A stretch of DNA of 64,000 bases from Paraspadella gotoi (taxonomy: Eukaryota > Chaetognatha): the NCBI GenBank assembly GCA_051294375.1, contig CM119266.1:21891875-21955874 (forward strand). The letters run 5' to 3'. Position numbers and translations under genes: made by a program. The notes under the pieces were generated by a model. That model saw only the letters and a list, made by a program, of their open reading frames with translations, was not told where the DNA came from and searched no databases. Below, one piece after another: positions 1-51,487 of the stretch. Positions within the stretch are counted from its first letter, which is position 1, and each line of letters begins with the position of its first letter.

Positions 1-317
1 AAGGGTTGAACTGATGCAGTCATGCGGGTTGCGATAGTGAATGTTTCGCTACAGAAGTCTTCTCGTGTTAAAATAAACATTTTTTTGGAGTAAAACAAAT
101 CTGCGATATGAGACTACCGTTTACTCTGATGACTTTTTATTTTTCTATAAGAATAAGATTTAAGAAATACTTAAACAAAAAACAACAATATGCAAATAAG
201 GTTTATACATTTAATCTCATCGGAAATAATTTGCTTATTTTGTACGTACGTACGTACGTGGATTAATGGATCATGCGATGTAATTTTTAACAGAAACATT
301 TTTTAAACTCTTTACAG

Positions 318-419
318 GAATTCAAAGTGATGCCCGCCGAAGAAAGCGACGTCACCGCGGCCCTGTTCGAGATTCCTTCCGATTACAAGGAAGACCCGAA
401 TAGATTTCCCGACTTATGA
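318..419 (+). CDS. 3'-terminal exon of an unidentified gene (partial)
   Basis: A pyrimidine-rich stretch ending in CAG is followed by an open frame of 33 codons and a TGA stop at 417-419. The encoded tail begins EFKVMPAEES and ends RFPDL, with GC-rich codons like the other genes here, in contrast to the AT-rich surroundings. The rest of the gene would lie to the left of the window. I do not recognise the protein. The exon start is uncertain by a few bases and rests on the acceptor alone. Confidence 0.4.
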   Translation, partial: EFKVMPAEESDVTAALFEIPSDYKEDPNRFPDL

Positions 420-1713
420 CCGGCCCTCGAGCTGCCAGAGAATTCGGTATTTTCGACGAGTACGAGTGAAATTTTTTAATTGAAGATACGTAATTTGAAA
501 TTTTTCTTCATTTAGAACTGTACGACAATGGCCAAAACCCGTTAAACATTTCGTCATCCCCAATGGGGAGGACGCAATCGCAAATGTCGACGTATAATAT
601 CGGAAAAACAAAATTGTTTGGCTTCAGACAGTGTTAGAAAGTATACCCGTTGGGACTTTTACATGCTTTTGGCAAAATGCGTGCTTTGTTTTTGTGTGAG
701 GTTTTGTGCGTGTGTCAGATTTAACAGCGTAGATATAAACTTTACCAGCGAGTTGAGAATGATCCGGGGTGAGTTCTTCGAATGGCTCTTGTTAAAGTTG
801 CATGTGTTATTTGTATCGTGCTTCTCCTCGTTCCAAATCTAGTCCCCAGTGAATTTATTCAATCCTTCTTCCCACAGTATTTTCCCCATGGGAAACTCCC
901 CCCTCCCCGAGTGCACAAGCTCGTGAAAAGTTATTCATTACACTCATGTACGCGAGATAAAATTCAAAGGATTAATTAAAAAAACAAACAAAAAACACCA
1001 CTACGTTAATCCGGAATATACATTTATTTTATAGATTCGATGCAATTTTACGTCTTTCCTGGGATGTTACCGTCGATAAAATTTTTGAGGATTTGTAATT
1101 TATGAAAGTTGGAAAGAGTGCGCCTGTTTTTTTAATAAAGTACGTACTATAAATTTCCACGTGAGTACGAACAAAGGAACTCCATATGAGCATCAATTCT
1201 CTAACAATGTGAGAAACGTTTTCACTTTTGAAAAAGGGCGTTTTTTCTGGCTTAATTTTTTTCACTTATTCCTTAAATGGATGTCTTGACTGACAAATTC
1301 ATTTTAATTTGGTTTATAGTCCATATAATTTTGCACTTTAAGCATGATGTGTAGCATCCCACTAAGACATCTCATTAAAATCGCATGGTAATTTTATTCA
1401 CAGTACCTATGACCTCTAAAGAATTATCAAAAATTCACTGTTCCGTTCAGAAAGAAGAACAATGCGTTGGCATTGTTTACGGTTTTATTGATATTATATT
1501 TGAATTTCTATTAACTACTTCTCTTTTTTTCGCTTCAGTTCATTCAATTAGCTTATATTTAAAGATTTTCATCTGTACAAAGTCAGCCAGAAAGCAAAGG
1601 AAAAAAATAAGTCCGTTGCAGTAATTTCGTATACATTGTATTCGTAAAATGAAAAGATACTGGTACAGGGTTTTTGTTTCTCAATGTTTCATCGACGTTT
1701 CCTATAAATCCTC
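420..1713. other. Intergenic stretch
   Basis: AT-rich sequence between the end of the left-hand gene and the 3' end of HEXIM. Only short open frames without coding-like codon use or splice context are seen. A short TACG tetranucleotide run lies near 242-260, just left of the terminal exon above. Confidence 0.5.
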
Positions 1714-3229
1714 TTAATCTTCACTGCTCCCACCCCCGCCGTCATTGACGTCGGTCGACGTCTCCCTCGCTCCCGCCAATTGGCGCATCTCTTCTCGCAT
1801 CTTTTTGTTCTCTTTCTCCAGCGCCTCGACCTTCTCTCGAAGGCGCGTCATCTCGTCTGAGAATCAAAAATTTGGAAAGTCAGTTTATTATCAACTAATC
1901 TTTAATTACTTCTTTTGGGGTCCTTACCGTTATTGATTTGGCTGCAACACTTGGATGGAGAGTGCGGAGGGTTGTATTCAAAGGTGGGACCGACGTTGGC
2001 GGCGGCAGGATAGAACCGCTGACCGGGCGGCCAGGTTCCGTCATCTGTCGACCAGGGGAAATAACTCGTGGTGATACGATTCTTAGTGTCAATAAGTATC
2101 ATTACACGTACTTACCTCTGTGTAATTTTTTCGTCATTTCCTCCAGTTTTGTCTCAAGCTCCATGTACTCCAATACGAGTTGGTTCTTTGACATGTTGTG
2201 CAAACTTTCTGCGTGTATGGTATCGTAGGTCTGAAACGGCAAGATCATTTCTATTGTCCCTTTTGTTATTAAGCTTCCAATGTAATTCGTCAGACTTCAT
2301 CTACAAAATCTTTGCGAACAACAAAAGAACATCGGGCCAACCTGTGAAAATTCTTCCTCCTCTTTGGCTAGGAACGCGGAATCCATATCTTCATCGTCGT
2401 CGAAATCGTACTCGGATGAATTTCCGACTTCCGAATTGCCGCCCTCCTCACCCGTCTTACATCCGGGATCTTCGCATAAGGGGTCGCTGCATCCGGGAGA
2501 TTGCCCTTGGTTTCCTCCGGGGGCGGAGCAATGGCGCTCCCGCGGAGCTGCGGAGGAAAACGTAATAATTATTTTACTTAAATAACTTAGATGCTAGGTT
2601 TGGTCGTTTATTTATCCCTTTTTTTACGCGAGCTGACTAACCCCTGTGTTTTCGGTTGACGATGAGCGCCGGACTAAGTTTCGGCTGTCCGCTCCAGTTG
2701 ATGTGATCTTCCATGAGGAACTGCGTCGTGTTGTAGGGAGCCACCGGATGTCCACTGGCAAACCTTTCTTCGCGTACTCGTAGAGCACGAGCCGTTTCCC
2801 GTTCCTGAGGATAAAGTTAAATATGATAGTATATAGTAATTAAGTATGTAATTATTATATAAAAAAGAGGACATCGAGGTACATTCCAAAACTAACCTCC
2901 AACGCGTGCCTTTCGGCCCAAGTCAGTTTGTCGTACGGCTTCCACTTGTGGTTGTGGTTAGCGTGAGCGTGCCGTTCCCTACCACCCCTTCGATGCCGCT
3001 GTCGGCGCCGCTTTCGCTTGCCATTGGCGCGCGCGGCGTTGTTTTTGACGCCGCCTTCGTTCTGCCCGGAAACGCACCTTTTTTCTTCCACTTTCGATGC
3101 GGGTTCGATGGCGTCGGAAGACGCCGGTGGCGCTTCGCCCTCTGACGGCGACGCTTGGGTTTGCTCTTCGACTTCTTCCCCCAACACTTCCTTCTCCACG
3201 ATCATCTTTTCTGTTGTCGTCGTCGTCAT
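1714..3229 (-). CDS. HEXIM: HEXIM, inhibitor of P-TEFb (6 exons)
   Basis: HEXIM proteins bind 7SK RNA and inhibit CDK9/cyclin T (P-TEFb) in the nucleus. The exons are 3229-2897, 2804-2642, 2547-2342, 2230-2116, 2044-1928 and 1856-1714, giving 358 residues, about the length of human HEXIM1 (359). Exon 1 holds an acidic N-terminus, then the Arg/Lys-rich RNA-binding motif (GKRKRRRQRHRRGG) and KWKPYDKLTW. Exon 2 carries the PYNTTQFLM segment, the family's hallmark P-TEFb-inhibitory motif. Exon 3 is acidic (FDDDEDMDSAF). Exon 4 has the HAESLHNMSKNQL helix that starts the cyclin-T-binding coiled coil, and exon 6 the last heptads (LREKVEALEKENKKMREEM) before TAA. The intron between exons 4 and 5 is placed by phase: a closer AG would leave a 34-nt intron and break the frame. 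Family identity is secure; exon borders are inferred. Confidence 0.93.
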
Positions 3230-4403
3230 CCCGTTTTTGGTATTTTATTATTTTTTTCTTTTTTCGCACACTTAAATTAAGTCTTAATATCGAAGTCTTG
3301 ACTTGCCCGAAATCTTTAGATCAGAGAAAATCGACGCGGAATTCTTTTTTTCTTTTCTCTTTTTTCCGGACTAACTCGAACCCGGGGACGAAAGGAGAAA
3401 ATTAAGCGCTCAAAGCGCCACGTCACCCGGTCGGAAAATTCCGGTTTGGATTGGACTTTTCGTGTGAAACGATTCGACCAACCAAGAGGGAGCTGTGCTC
3501 CCAACACGTCGCGACGTCAGCGAGCGTAGACTCAAGCCAGTCGACTCAGTAGTTATATATAGGCGAGAAATATGTACGTATTTTGGCGAAAATAGGAGGA
3601 AATATAGTTATTTTTCGGTCGATATTTGTCGCGAATTGAATGTAGTTCACAAAGAAAAAATCTCTCGGTCTTGAGAATTTCCGTATGTATGATATATTGT
3701 TGATTAGTTTTCTAAGATTTGTTCGACCCTTTCCTGACTGACATCAGAAGAGAACAAAACAAGCTAGCCTGATGTTGAAACCGTTTTCCCAATTGGAAGG
3801 GGAAGAGGCGAAATCCTCATCCCCTTCAGAGCTTGAGGCTTTTGCACAGAAGAGTCGCTCTCTTGCTCTAAAAAAAGTGGGGAAGACAAGAGAACAAGGT
3901 AGGCGGCGCTTACTATCCATAGCGCCAGGGATACTGAAACAAAAAACATATCCCCCTGAAAACTTCTATTACCGCGGCCCATGGTCTTCAGACCAGCTTT
4001 CTGAAATAATACAAATAACAAACAAATTACAAATTTTTCTAATTCAATTTTAATTTCGTGTTCCTTTTCGTAATAACTAATATATATTTCGTAGTCGCTC
4101 TTAAAATGTTACTGCAAACAAAATACAAAATATTTTTACAGAATACCCGATTTGACACGTCAACTTTTTTTCCCTATCAGCTGATTGTAATTAGTATTCA
4201 ATATCGTATTAAAAATATAAATAAAAGAGAATTGTATTTGTGAAAACGTTATTGAAAGTCCAGTGATGAGGAAACCAAAATAATTTTAGACTCCGCTACT
4301 CGGTAAATTAAAAGACGTTAAAAATCCTCATATATAACGCATGATGAAAGTTGCCGCAAAAAGTCGCGTTCATATTTTTTTAATAATGTTGAACCTTGTT
4401 TCA
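3230..4403. other. HEXIM upstream region and spacer
   Basis: This holds the presumed HEXIM promoter (immediately right of 3229) and the spacer to the 3' end of the F-box gene. A TATATATA-like run near 3553 is the only core-promoter-like string noticed, and its target is unclear. No supported gene was found; the open frame near 3772-4053 lacks splice or family support. Confidence 0.4.
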
Positions 4404-7400
4404 TCAAGCGATGCATCTTTTGAAGGCGGCGTCGGAAAGCGGGCGCCACTTCGACCTCAGCAGCGTCTCGATGCCACGCCGTAGGGAGGCGGCGCTGCGG
4501 GCGTTTTCGCGAAAAAATCTGTGCTCCGTCGACGAGAGACTGCGGTCGTGTACGGGCGAGAAAGAGTTTCGGAAGAGGATTCCCCTCTGGCGAACGTGAA
4601 AGTTCTGGGGAATAGAAAACAAAAAAGCTAATGCGATAAAATTAAGTGGCCTCATACTTTATTCAATAATTTTTTTAATTACTTTGTATTACCTTGAGTT
4701 TAGGATACTTCTGTAAAAGGTACAATATGGACGAGGAATAAATGAGATCCCTGACGGCGACGGTTTCGAGTCGTGGGCAGGAGGCTATTAACGCCTCCAA
4801 CGCTTGATGAGCGCGATCCGCCGATGACTTGTTCGAGTGGGCGCAGGGCAGGTGGAGATGCGCGTAACACGTCAACGACGTCTTGTAGCATTCCAAAATG
4901 GGTCTAATTGATTCTTTAATAAATTAAAATATATGCTATTCCAAAAGATGGTCTTTTTGAATATAGAAATTTTTTTTTATCGAGTACCCGTTGTGAATTC
5001 GGAGTAAGGAAAATTGTGAACGACTTCTGTCACAGGTGCGTGAGAGATAATCGGAAAATCTCCTCTAAAATTTCCCTAGTGAAGTGAAGAACTGGATATA
5101 TCTTCCAGAATACTTAATACATAACACCTAATCTCCTCTCGACACTTACTCTGCCCCGCAGTCCGAGGACGAGACCGGGCTTCCTCTCCCTCACTCTGTT
5201 CCACTGCCTTCGATCGAAGGCCGGAAGTAGCAGACAAGAAAACTCGTCGAAGACGACGTGGAGTCGACGCAGCCCCGCCGCCGACGGAAGCCGCTCCACC
5301 AACTCCTCCGTCAGTTGGAGCGGAGAGATGAGGAGACACTGGAGGTACAGTGGACGAGGGGAAACTTCATGTATAAAAAGTAACAAGTTAATACTTATTT
5401 CTAGATTAAGGATTTTTATCCAAAAGTACTAAAAATGACTACCTCGAGTTTTGAAAATTTTTCGAGGTCGATCGTCGTCGTCGCTTCTTTCGTCAGATTG
5501 AACGCCTCGATGCTGCGGAGTCCCGGACAATCGGCGAGCGAATTCAAAACTCCAGCTCCCTCCTCCTCGTCGAGGAAGAGGTTTTCCAAGTTGACCCTCT
5601 TAAGACTGGCGAATCTCGTCAAGCACGTCGTCAACGATTCCAAGATCACCCCGCCCGTACCCAAGATCTGAGGAGAAAGTTAAAGGTGAAAAAAACAAAA
5701 CAAACTAAACAAATAAATTATACTGGCAAAAAAATAGGTGGTATTGTTGAATAGGCAATTCAATTGTTTAGACAAACCTGCGTTCCTTCGTAACAAGTCT
5801 CCATCGTTGTGAAGGCGAAGCGAAAGACAAACTCCCTCAGCCTCGAGAGTTCGAGTCCGTCGTTGATGTCGACTTCCGCGAGATTTGTCGTCGTCGTCTT
5901 CGGTGATTCCAAAACGCGAAGGAGATCCACGACTTTTCGGTAATCGGCTATCGGGAGAATTTCCAAACTGTTCAGGTACCGTCCTAAAATTAGGAAAATA
6001 GTTAAAAAAAAATCATTTTCCAATGTGGTAGTAGTTAGCCTCACCTACGAAATTGAGAGCTTCAGTGAAGAGTTTAGGAGAGTCGACCTTTTCTTGATGA
6101 ACGTGAGTTTTCTGATATCGGCCGTTGCCGTGAGAGGTTCTTCGAAAGCGCATCTAACGTTTTAGAAATTGAATATATGGGATAAAGTCATAAACATGCT
6201 TATGTCGTCTCGTTTTGTTGTCCGTCGTGAGCCTCGACTCGAGCAGAATAAATCATCTCATCTCTACCGCGCATCTCGGGTTCAATCCCCGGGTAATCCC
6301 TGTTCTCCCTTGAATGTGACCGGTACGCGGTACCGGTTTTAATATGCAGTGACAAGAGGCGGCCACTTGAAGCCTGCAGCCCCTGTGCCCGCCCCCTTGG
6401 TACACAGGCTATCTCTTTGTTGCCATAACTTAGTCGGCCGCAAATGCCTTTTGATTTTCATCATTATTTACGCATAATTGGCGAAACATTTTTATTGCCT
6501 TCCCAATCATTGTAAGTGTCTTGAATATAATGAACATATATTAAACATATATTAGAAGCGTCGATAACTATAAAACTTATAATACTTTTAAAATTTTACT
6601 TATAATACTTATAATCATCGCCACTGTCAGTGGCACTGCTTGGATAATTTTATCTTTTACAATTCATCCTTTTAACATTCAATCGTCAACCACCTTCTTG
6701 CACAAAAACGATTCGGCGCGGACTTCCATTTTCCTCCAGACACTCGGAGCATCGAAAGCGTCGGCCCAGCGCCGACAGACGAGGGCCGCCGAGTAGCGAT
6801 CCTTTTGAGGGAGAAAGGAAAAAACTTCTTCCAAAACGATCGCGGGCAGCATCGACCAGCCGCTGGGGGGCGTGTCGTCGTCGTCGGGGCTGAAGTCATC
6901 ATCGTCGTCATCCTCGACAATGACGTAATCGTAGAAAGGCAGCTTGGAGAATGAGGGCAAAATAAACATTTGGAAGTTTTGATGATTTTTAATCTTGCAC
7001 AAAAAAAAAAAAAAAAAAATCAGGCACGAAATATAACTTTAATTAACTTTATTTGTCCAGTTTCAACTGAGTTGGGTTAAAAAAAAAACTCGTGATTCGT
7101 GGTTCATTCACGCAAAGCGTCGGAGAAACAAAGCCTTATACCCTTCCTGGGCCCCGTTTTCTTTATTCATCTTCACGAAGAAATAGTGCAAAAAAAAAAA
7201 AGTGTATAATCATATAATATTTTTTTTTGTTAGTGGGCTCACCTGCATTGGTTACGTGGAATGACAAACGATGGCAAAATTTGAGAAATATCACAGACTA
7301 GTAGTTGTTTGTATAATTTGGCGATGTGAGCAGGAGATTTAAATGTTAAACAAACTCGTGAAAAGGATGAAACAAAGTAAAGTTATGACGTTTTTCGTCG

Positions 7401-9071
7401 TTGAAAGCTTATATAGCGGATCAAAAAGCGACGCGTGGGCAATCACATGATGTCGAGGATGAGAAAGAATCGTGAATCATGTGCGATGATCCATTTCGCC
7501 CATTGAATAGGTCAGTTACGTATAAAGATTATTACGCCATTTAATCGAGCGACAGCGGTTTTTCAGTAAAAAGGTTACTGTTAGTGTTAAAAAGGAAATT
7601 TTAGAGTATTGACTGTGGACTATTATTACGAAAGGCTGTTTCAAAGTATTTATTCCTCTGCTATTTTAAACAGCGAAAAATAAATTACGTCGAAGGCTTG
7701 ATATTTTGTTTTTTAGGGACATCCTGACAAAACCCACCAGGGTACGCCGAAGTAAAGAAAACATAAGGCCGTTCGAAAGTTATACATTAAATATTATTTA
7801 AAAAATTTTACTGAGGTGTTACTGTTTCTTAAAAGTTTAGGGAAAATGACAAATAAATTGGGTACGGTACCTAGAATGTCGTAAACCTGTACATGGAATA
7901 ACTTTTCAATTTATAAATTATAGGATAAATGGTTTTAACTTTGTCCCGATGCCGAGATTTGAAGCAATCTTTCAAATAAAAAATATTGAGAAAAAATTGT
8001 CATGGTTACTTTTTTTATTAGCGTTCAAAAAAGGGGATTTTTAAAAAATTTTGAGCCACTGGCAAATATTTTTTTAATTTTGAGCAAATAAATTTTAAAA
8101 GTTCGTAGAATGTTTTAAAAATAACATTTTTTAGTATTATTTAAAAAATAATAACAATATTTAGAATACATCTAAATTTAGCTATGATGTTACTTTTTAA
8201 AGCGTTAGATAATGTAATTGATTAAAAAAAAAAAAAATTAATAAGCAAATGAATTTTAAAAATGTAACGAAATTTTTTTTTTAAATGACTGAAAATCATG
8301 TGTATTGCAGAACTACTCAAGGACCAACTATTACTAAATTTTAAAGGATAATATTCACTAATAAGGAAGTTATGCATCATTAAAATACTGACCTATCAAA
8401 TTTAAAAGCACTGATAAAAATATCAAAAAATTTAGGATAGTAAAAATATTTCTACAGAAATTTACAAACCCTCGTGAGTACCAGTTAGCCAACTTTTAGG
8501 GAAAAAATTTCAAAAAAACTCAAGCTTTGCGAGTTTTAAAATTTTTTGTTACTTAATTTTTAAATGGTTTAGTATTTTGTTATTTGAAAAAATTGCTTCA
8601 TTGGGCACAAGCCAGGCATCTAGACAACTTCATATAAAAACCTAAAACCATTTATCCTATAAATGGGAAAGTCATTCCATGAACAGAACCACGACATTCT
8701 AGGTTTGCGCTACTATACTTTAAAAAAAAAATATGAAAACTATTAATATCGGCTTATATAAAACTATAACTAAACATTAATAAAATTTTTATCTTATTGA
8801 TAGCAACGATATGATAATTACTGCTATAGGCAGTTGTTACCGAAAGTTAACTCATGAGTGCAAGATACCCGATGCTTAGTTACTTTCGCTGTGTTTATTT
8901 AACGTTTATAATTTAACTTGCGTCAAAGCAAAAGGAATCTTTCTTCTCTTGAAACACCGAAAGCGTTTTAATAAGATCCTTCAAATACTTAGAGATTAAA
9001 CTTACCCTCAGCTGCCGAATCACATCCTCTTCCTCATCCAACCTTCTCCCCCGTCGTCGGAACCTCGGCAT
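4404..9071 (-). CDS. F-box protein of the FBXO33/FBXO39 type with LRR-like C-terminus (9 exons)
   Basis: F-box proteins are substrate receptors of SCF ubiquitin ligases. The exons are 9071-9006, 6942-6694, 6153-6045, 5983-5778, 5667-5443, 5338-5150, 5075-4988, 4913-4693 and 4604-4404; all phases join and give 517 residues. Exon 2 encodes an acidic stretch and then the F-box: WSMLPAIVLEEVFSFL, then KDRYSAALVCRRW and PSVWR, close to the FBXO33/39 pattern. Later exons carry leucine-rich segments (FASLKRVNLENL, CPGLRSIEAF, LRRLHVVFDEF, CPRLETVAVRDL) typical of the irregular repeats in these proteins. The tail is basic (KWRPLSDAAFKR). Exon 1 (MPRFRRRGRRLDEEED, then a GTAAGT donor) is 2 kb upstream and is joined only by phase and strand; the start could instead lie in exon 2. 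The donors of exon 2 (GTGGTT) and exon 7 (GTACTC) are weak. Confidence 0.8.
6225..6440 (+). repeat. tRNA-derived SINE-like element
   Basis: A pol III B-box-like motif (GGTTCAATCCC) lies at 6279-6289 with an imperfect A-box-like GAGCCTCGACTCGAG about 50 bp upstream. A GC-rich body follows to about 6440, in sharp contrast to its AT-rich intron. It lies in an intron of the F-box gene. Only one copy is seen in the window, so SINE status is inferred. Confidence 0.35.
7861..8714. mobile_element. Foldback / MITE-like element with long terminal inverted repeats
   Basis: The left arm (7861-7935) and the reverse complement of the right arm (about 8640-8714) share CCTAGAATGTCG, then CATGGAAT and AGGATAAATGGTTTTA, over roughly 75 bp. 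Weaker similarity continues inward (GATGCC, GAAGCAAT, TTCAAATAA). The interior is AT-rich and non-coding. The element lies in the long first intron of the F-box gene. No target duplication could be assigned by eye. Confidence 0.65.
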
Positions 9072-9161
9072 TCGTCATCGTCGCTCTCATCGTCGTCGCC
9101 ATTTTCATCATCGCTTCTGTAACTCTTGTCTCACACCCTCTCTCTCTCTCATCCTTCGAGA

Positions 9162-9196
<35 letters not shown>

Positions 9197-9940
9197 CCGA
9201 CTCACACCCTCCCTTAAGCTTTGCGCCAAAGTCGCTTCAGACGCTGCATCCGTCCTCGTCTTCACTTTTGGCTCTAAGATTTTTTTCTTCAATTTTGCAT
9301 TTAATTTTTATTTCAAACTTTTTTTTTCGTCTATGTGCATCCTACTACAATTACTTATTTGAAATGTGCTTTAGAGAAAAGTCATTTTTATTTTCATTTT
9401 TCCTTTGTCGGATTTTTCGCCGAGACAAAAAATGGAATATATATTTAGGAAACTCGACTGATGAACGCTCCTATGGACTCCTATAAAAGCGCTCTTATTA
9501 AAGGATTTTATAATAAACTTCAAGATCAAAATTGAGACCTAACTTCTCCCAATTTCCTGATCCCGCAACCCCTCCTCTCAAATCCTCACTTTTTGCCCTC
9601 GCCCTCTTACTCTTTTCATCCTCCTCCTCTTCCTCTTCTTTCTCCGCTTCAATTTTTCTCACATGTATATTACTTCCCCTTGACTTCCAAGAAGCTGATT
9701 TAGAAAGGTTACATTACGCATTCTCTCTCTCTCTCTCCCTCTCTCTCCCCCTCCCTCCCCCTCCCCCTCTTCCCTCCACCGTTCCTACGACTCCCTTCCT
9801 CTTACTCCATCTTTTACAGACTATTAACTCTAAGTTATATTAAAATTACAGCTGCTTAGTTTTGTCGTCATTGTTTTTTCTCAACTCGAACATCAGATCT
9901 TCAACCTAACCTTTTGACTTTCCTGGCGAGACTCACCTCT

Positions 9941-10018
<78 letters not shown>

Positions 10019-10570
10019 CCCCCTCCTCCTGGTTTTGACTTTTCTGTCGAATTCAATTTTCATTTCTCTACGATATTTCTTTCGTCTCTTTGTCGTTTCT
10101 CGATCTTTTTGTTCCATTTTTTTTCCGTCCTGATCGATTCCATCTTTAAATTTAAATTATTTCTCTTTTTTTTTTTTTGGAGCATTCGATTCGCTTGTTT
10201 TTAATATGATAATAATATAATGTTATAAAAGTACCATGTCTCAATAATATAAAGGTGGGACGGAAAAAGAGGTGGAGAGATAAAGCTATTCTGTTTTCCA
10301 GAAAATGATTAGCGTCAGTATTAAAGTTCCAAACATGACACCGCGGACAAATTGCGCGAAACTGATGAGAAACTACAATTGAAAAAAAAATATATATATA
10401 TATATTTTTCGACATTTTTTGCGTACGGACTTTTTAAAAAGTACAGCATAAATATTCGACAAAAGAGCATCGACGGTCGGCGACCGCGTTCCTCCTTCGC
10501 TGGATCTAGGAATTAATTAGACAAGTTTTAAAAATAAAAAACAAACACAAATACTAACTTAAACTTAATA
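9072..10570. other. CT-rich intergenic region
   Basis: Divergent spacer between the F-box gene (-) and the giant inhibitor gene (+). It is dominated by pyrimidine tracts, with CT microsatellites near 9160-9195, 9722-9775 and 9945-10016. The longer open frames here are translations of the repeats (Ser/Leu or Arg/Glu) and are not genes. Confidence 0.6.
9945..10016. repeat. (CT)n microsatellite
   Basis: About 36 near-perfect CT units in the upstream spacer of the giant inhibitor gene. Confidence 0.95.
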
Positions 10571-49663
<39,093 letters not shown>

Positions 49664-50576
49664 CGTGAAACAATCCTCAACCGGCTCCGGACATTTTTTC
49701 AAACATTTTCTCTCGCGTCATTTTATATAAATATATATTTCTGTATTTTACGCTTTTTTATTTTTAAGTATACATTTAAATGTTTCTTCGATAGCAAAAC
49801 TTATACCATCGAGGCCTTATTTACTTTGTTACGTCACGATGAGCGTAGGAAGCTGCGCAATTGCCTTCCTTTTCTTTTCTCTTCCATCTACGTCACTATC
49901 TAAACGTTGACTATGTTCAATTTCATTTGCTCAGTAATTTTCCACTCTTTTTAATAAAAAAAAATTATTATGTTTTTTTTTTCTTTTTTCGTCGCTTCAC
50001 ATAATCGCTTAAACTGATTACATTCTTACTGACATTTTTCTGTATTTATGACATTCAATATTTGAGGCATGTTTTTATTTCAACCTCTCAACTGCATGAC
50101 TGCTAAATGCTTTTCTCAAAATTGTCGTTAGTCGACTAAAATTTGTTTATCCATTAAAAAAAAACGTTAACTCTCGAGACACTTGTATTGACTTTAATCA
50201 TAAGAGGCAGTCAGCAAAAGTATTATAGATATCTAGGATATTCCTATCTGTTTTTACGAATTAATAAAAAAAAAAAAACTAGTTCAGTTATAATATCCAC
50301 GATATTGACGTGCAATGTGGTGCATCGGGTAAAACAAAAGGCTCGTACTAGTTCTGCCCTCTGACGTGAGAAGAAAAAATCTGAACATCGCTCACAATTC
50401 CTAAGTGCCATCCTATATATTCAAAATACAAAGAAAATGTCAATAAATTTAACGTAGTTTTAACTTATCTGTTCTCCCGCTCATACTTTAAATTTTTGTT
50501 ATTATCTCATTCTTTTCTTTTCATTCTCTTTTCTCATATTAATTCCTCTCTTCCCATTTCAGTCCCATCTCCAACT
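49664..50576. other. Convergent intergenic spacer
   Basis: AT-rich sequence between the 3' ends of the giant inhibitor gene (+) and the membrane protein gene (-). AATAAA-like hexamers are present; no gene is seen. Confidence 0.5.
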
Positions 50577-51182
50577 TCACTCCCTCTCTTCCTCCTCCTC
50601 CTCCTCCTCCGTTCTTCCCTCCCTCTTGACGGCGGATTCGTAAGGCGGCGGTTCGTCTCCTTCCTCTTTATTTTCTTCCTTCTTCTTCTTCCTCTCGAGG
50701 CGACGTCGTCTTCTCTCGTACTCTTCGTCGTCGTCGTCGTCGTCGACGACGCGTTTCTTCTTCGTGTCGTCGCCTTCGTCGTCGTCCCGGCGTCTTCGGC
50801 GACGGCGCCGGTCTTCGTCATCGTCGTCGCGATCCTCACGCCGGCGTCGTCTATCGTCGTCCTCGTCGTCGGGACGGCGTCGTCGGCGTCTATCGTCGTC
50901 GTCGTCGCGTCCTCGGCCGCGTTTGTCGTGGTCGTCGCGTTCGCCCCTGGGCGGACCCCCACGGCCAGGTCCGGTCCGCCCGCCGCGACCCGGGCCTCCT
51001 GGGCCACGCGGTCCACGATTGGCGTCTTGCATGGACAACGACTCCTTGTAGGGGACGCTGAATCCGACTTCGGCCTTTTGCGACATTTTGGTGTAGAAGT
51101 AAATACCCACGAAGCCTGAGGGCGAATGAGAAAAGGGTAAAGCATAAATTGGGATTCTTATCCCGAGCGCGCGACACCTCCC

Positions 51183-51263
<81 letters not shown>

Positions 51264-51435
51264 ACACTTAACAAAAACCCAATGTTGTAAACGGTTGAGA
51301 GAGAAACGAGGACAAGCATTACTAATTAGTAATGCGGACGATTAGAAACGAGGACAAGCATTACTAATTAGTAATTAGTAATGCTTGTCCTCGTTTCTCT
51401 CTCAACCGTTTACAACATTGGGTTTTGTTAAGTGT

Positions 51436-51487
<52 letters not shown>

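Noticed and set aside
618-979. Two short open frames on the plus strand, one with a hydrophobic N-terminus
   Set aside because: The hydrophobic start is suggestive of a signal peptide, but codons are AT-rich, there is no cysteine pattern or splice partner, and the frame is short.
2082-2115. 34-nt intron in HEXIM
   Set aside because: Too short for an animal intron and frame-breaking; an acceptor at 2045-2046 gives a 71-nt intron and correct phase.
3764-4053. Open frames on both strands near 3.8-4.0 kb
   Set aside because: Overlapping in both strands with no recognisable motif or splice signals.
9532-10204. Open frames rich in Ser/Leu (+) or Arg/Glu (-) over CT tracts
   Set aside because: They translate dinucleotide repeats, lack splice or family support, and end with the repeat.
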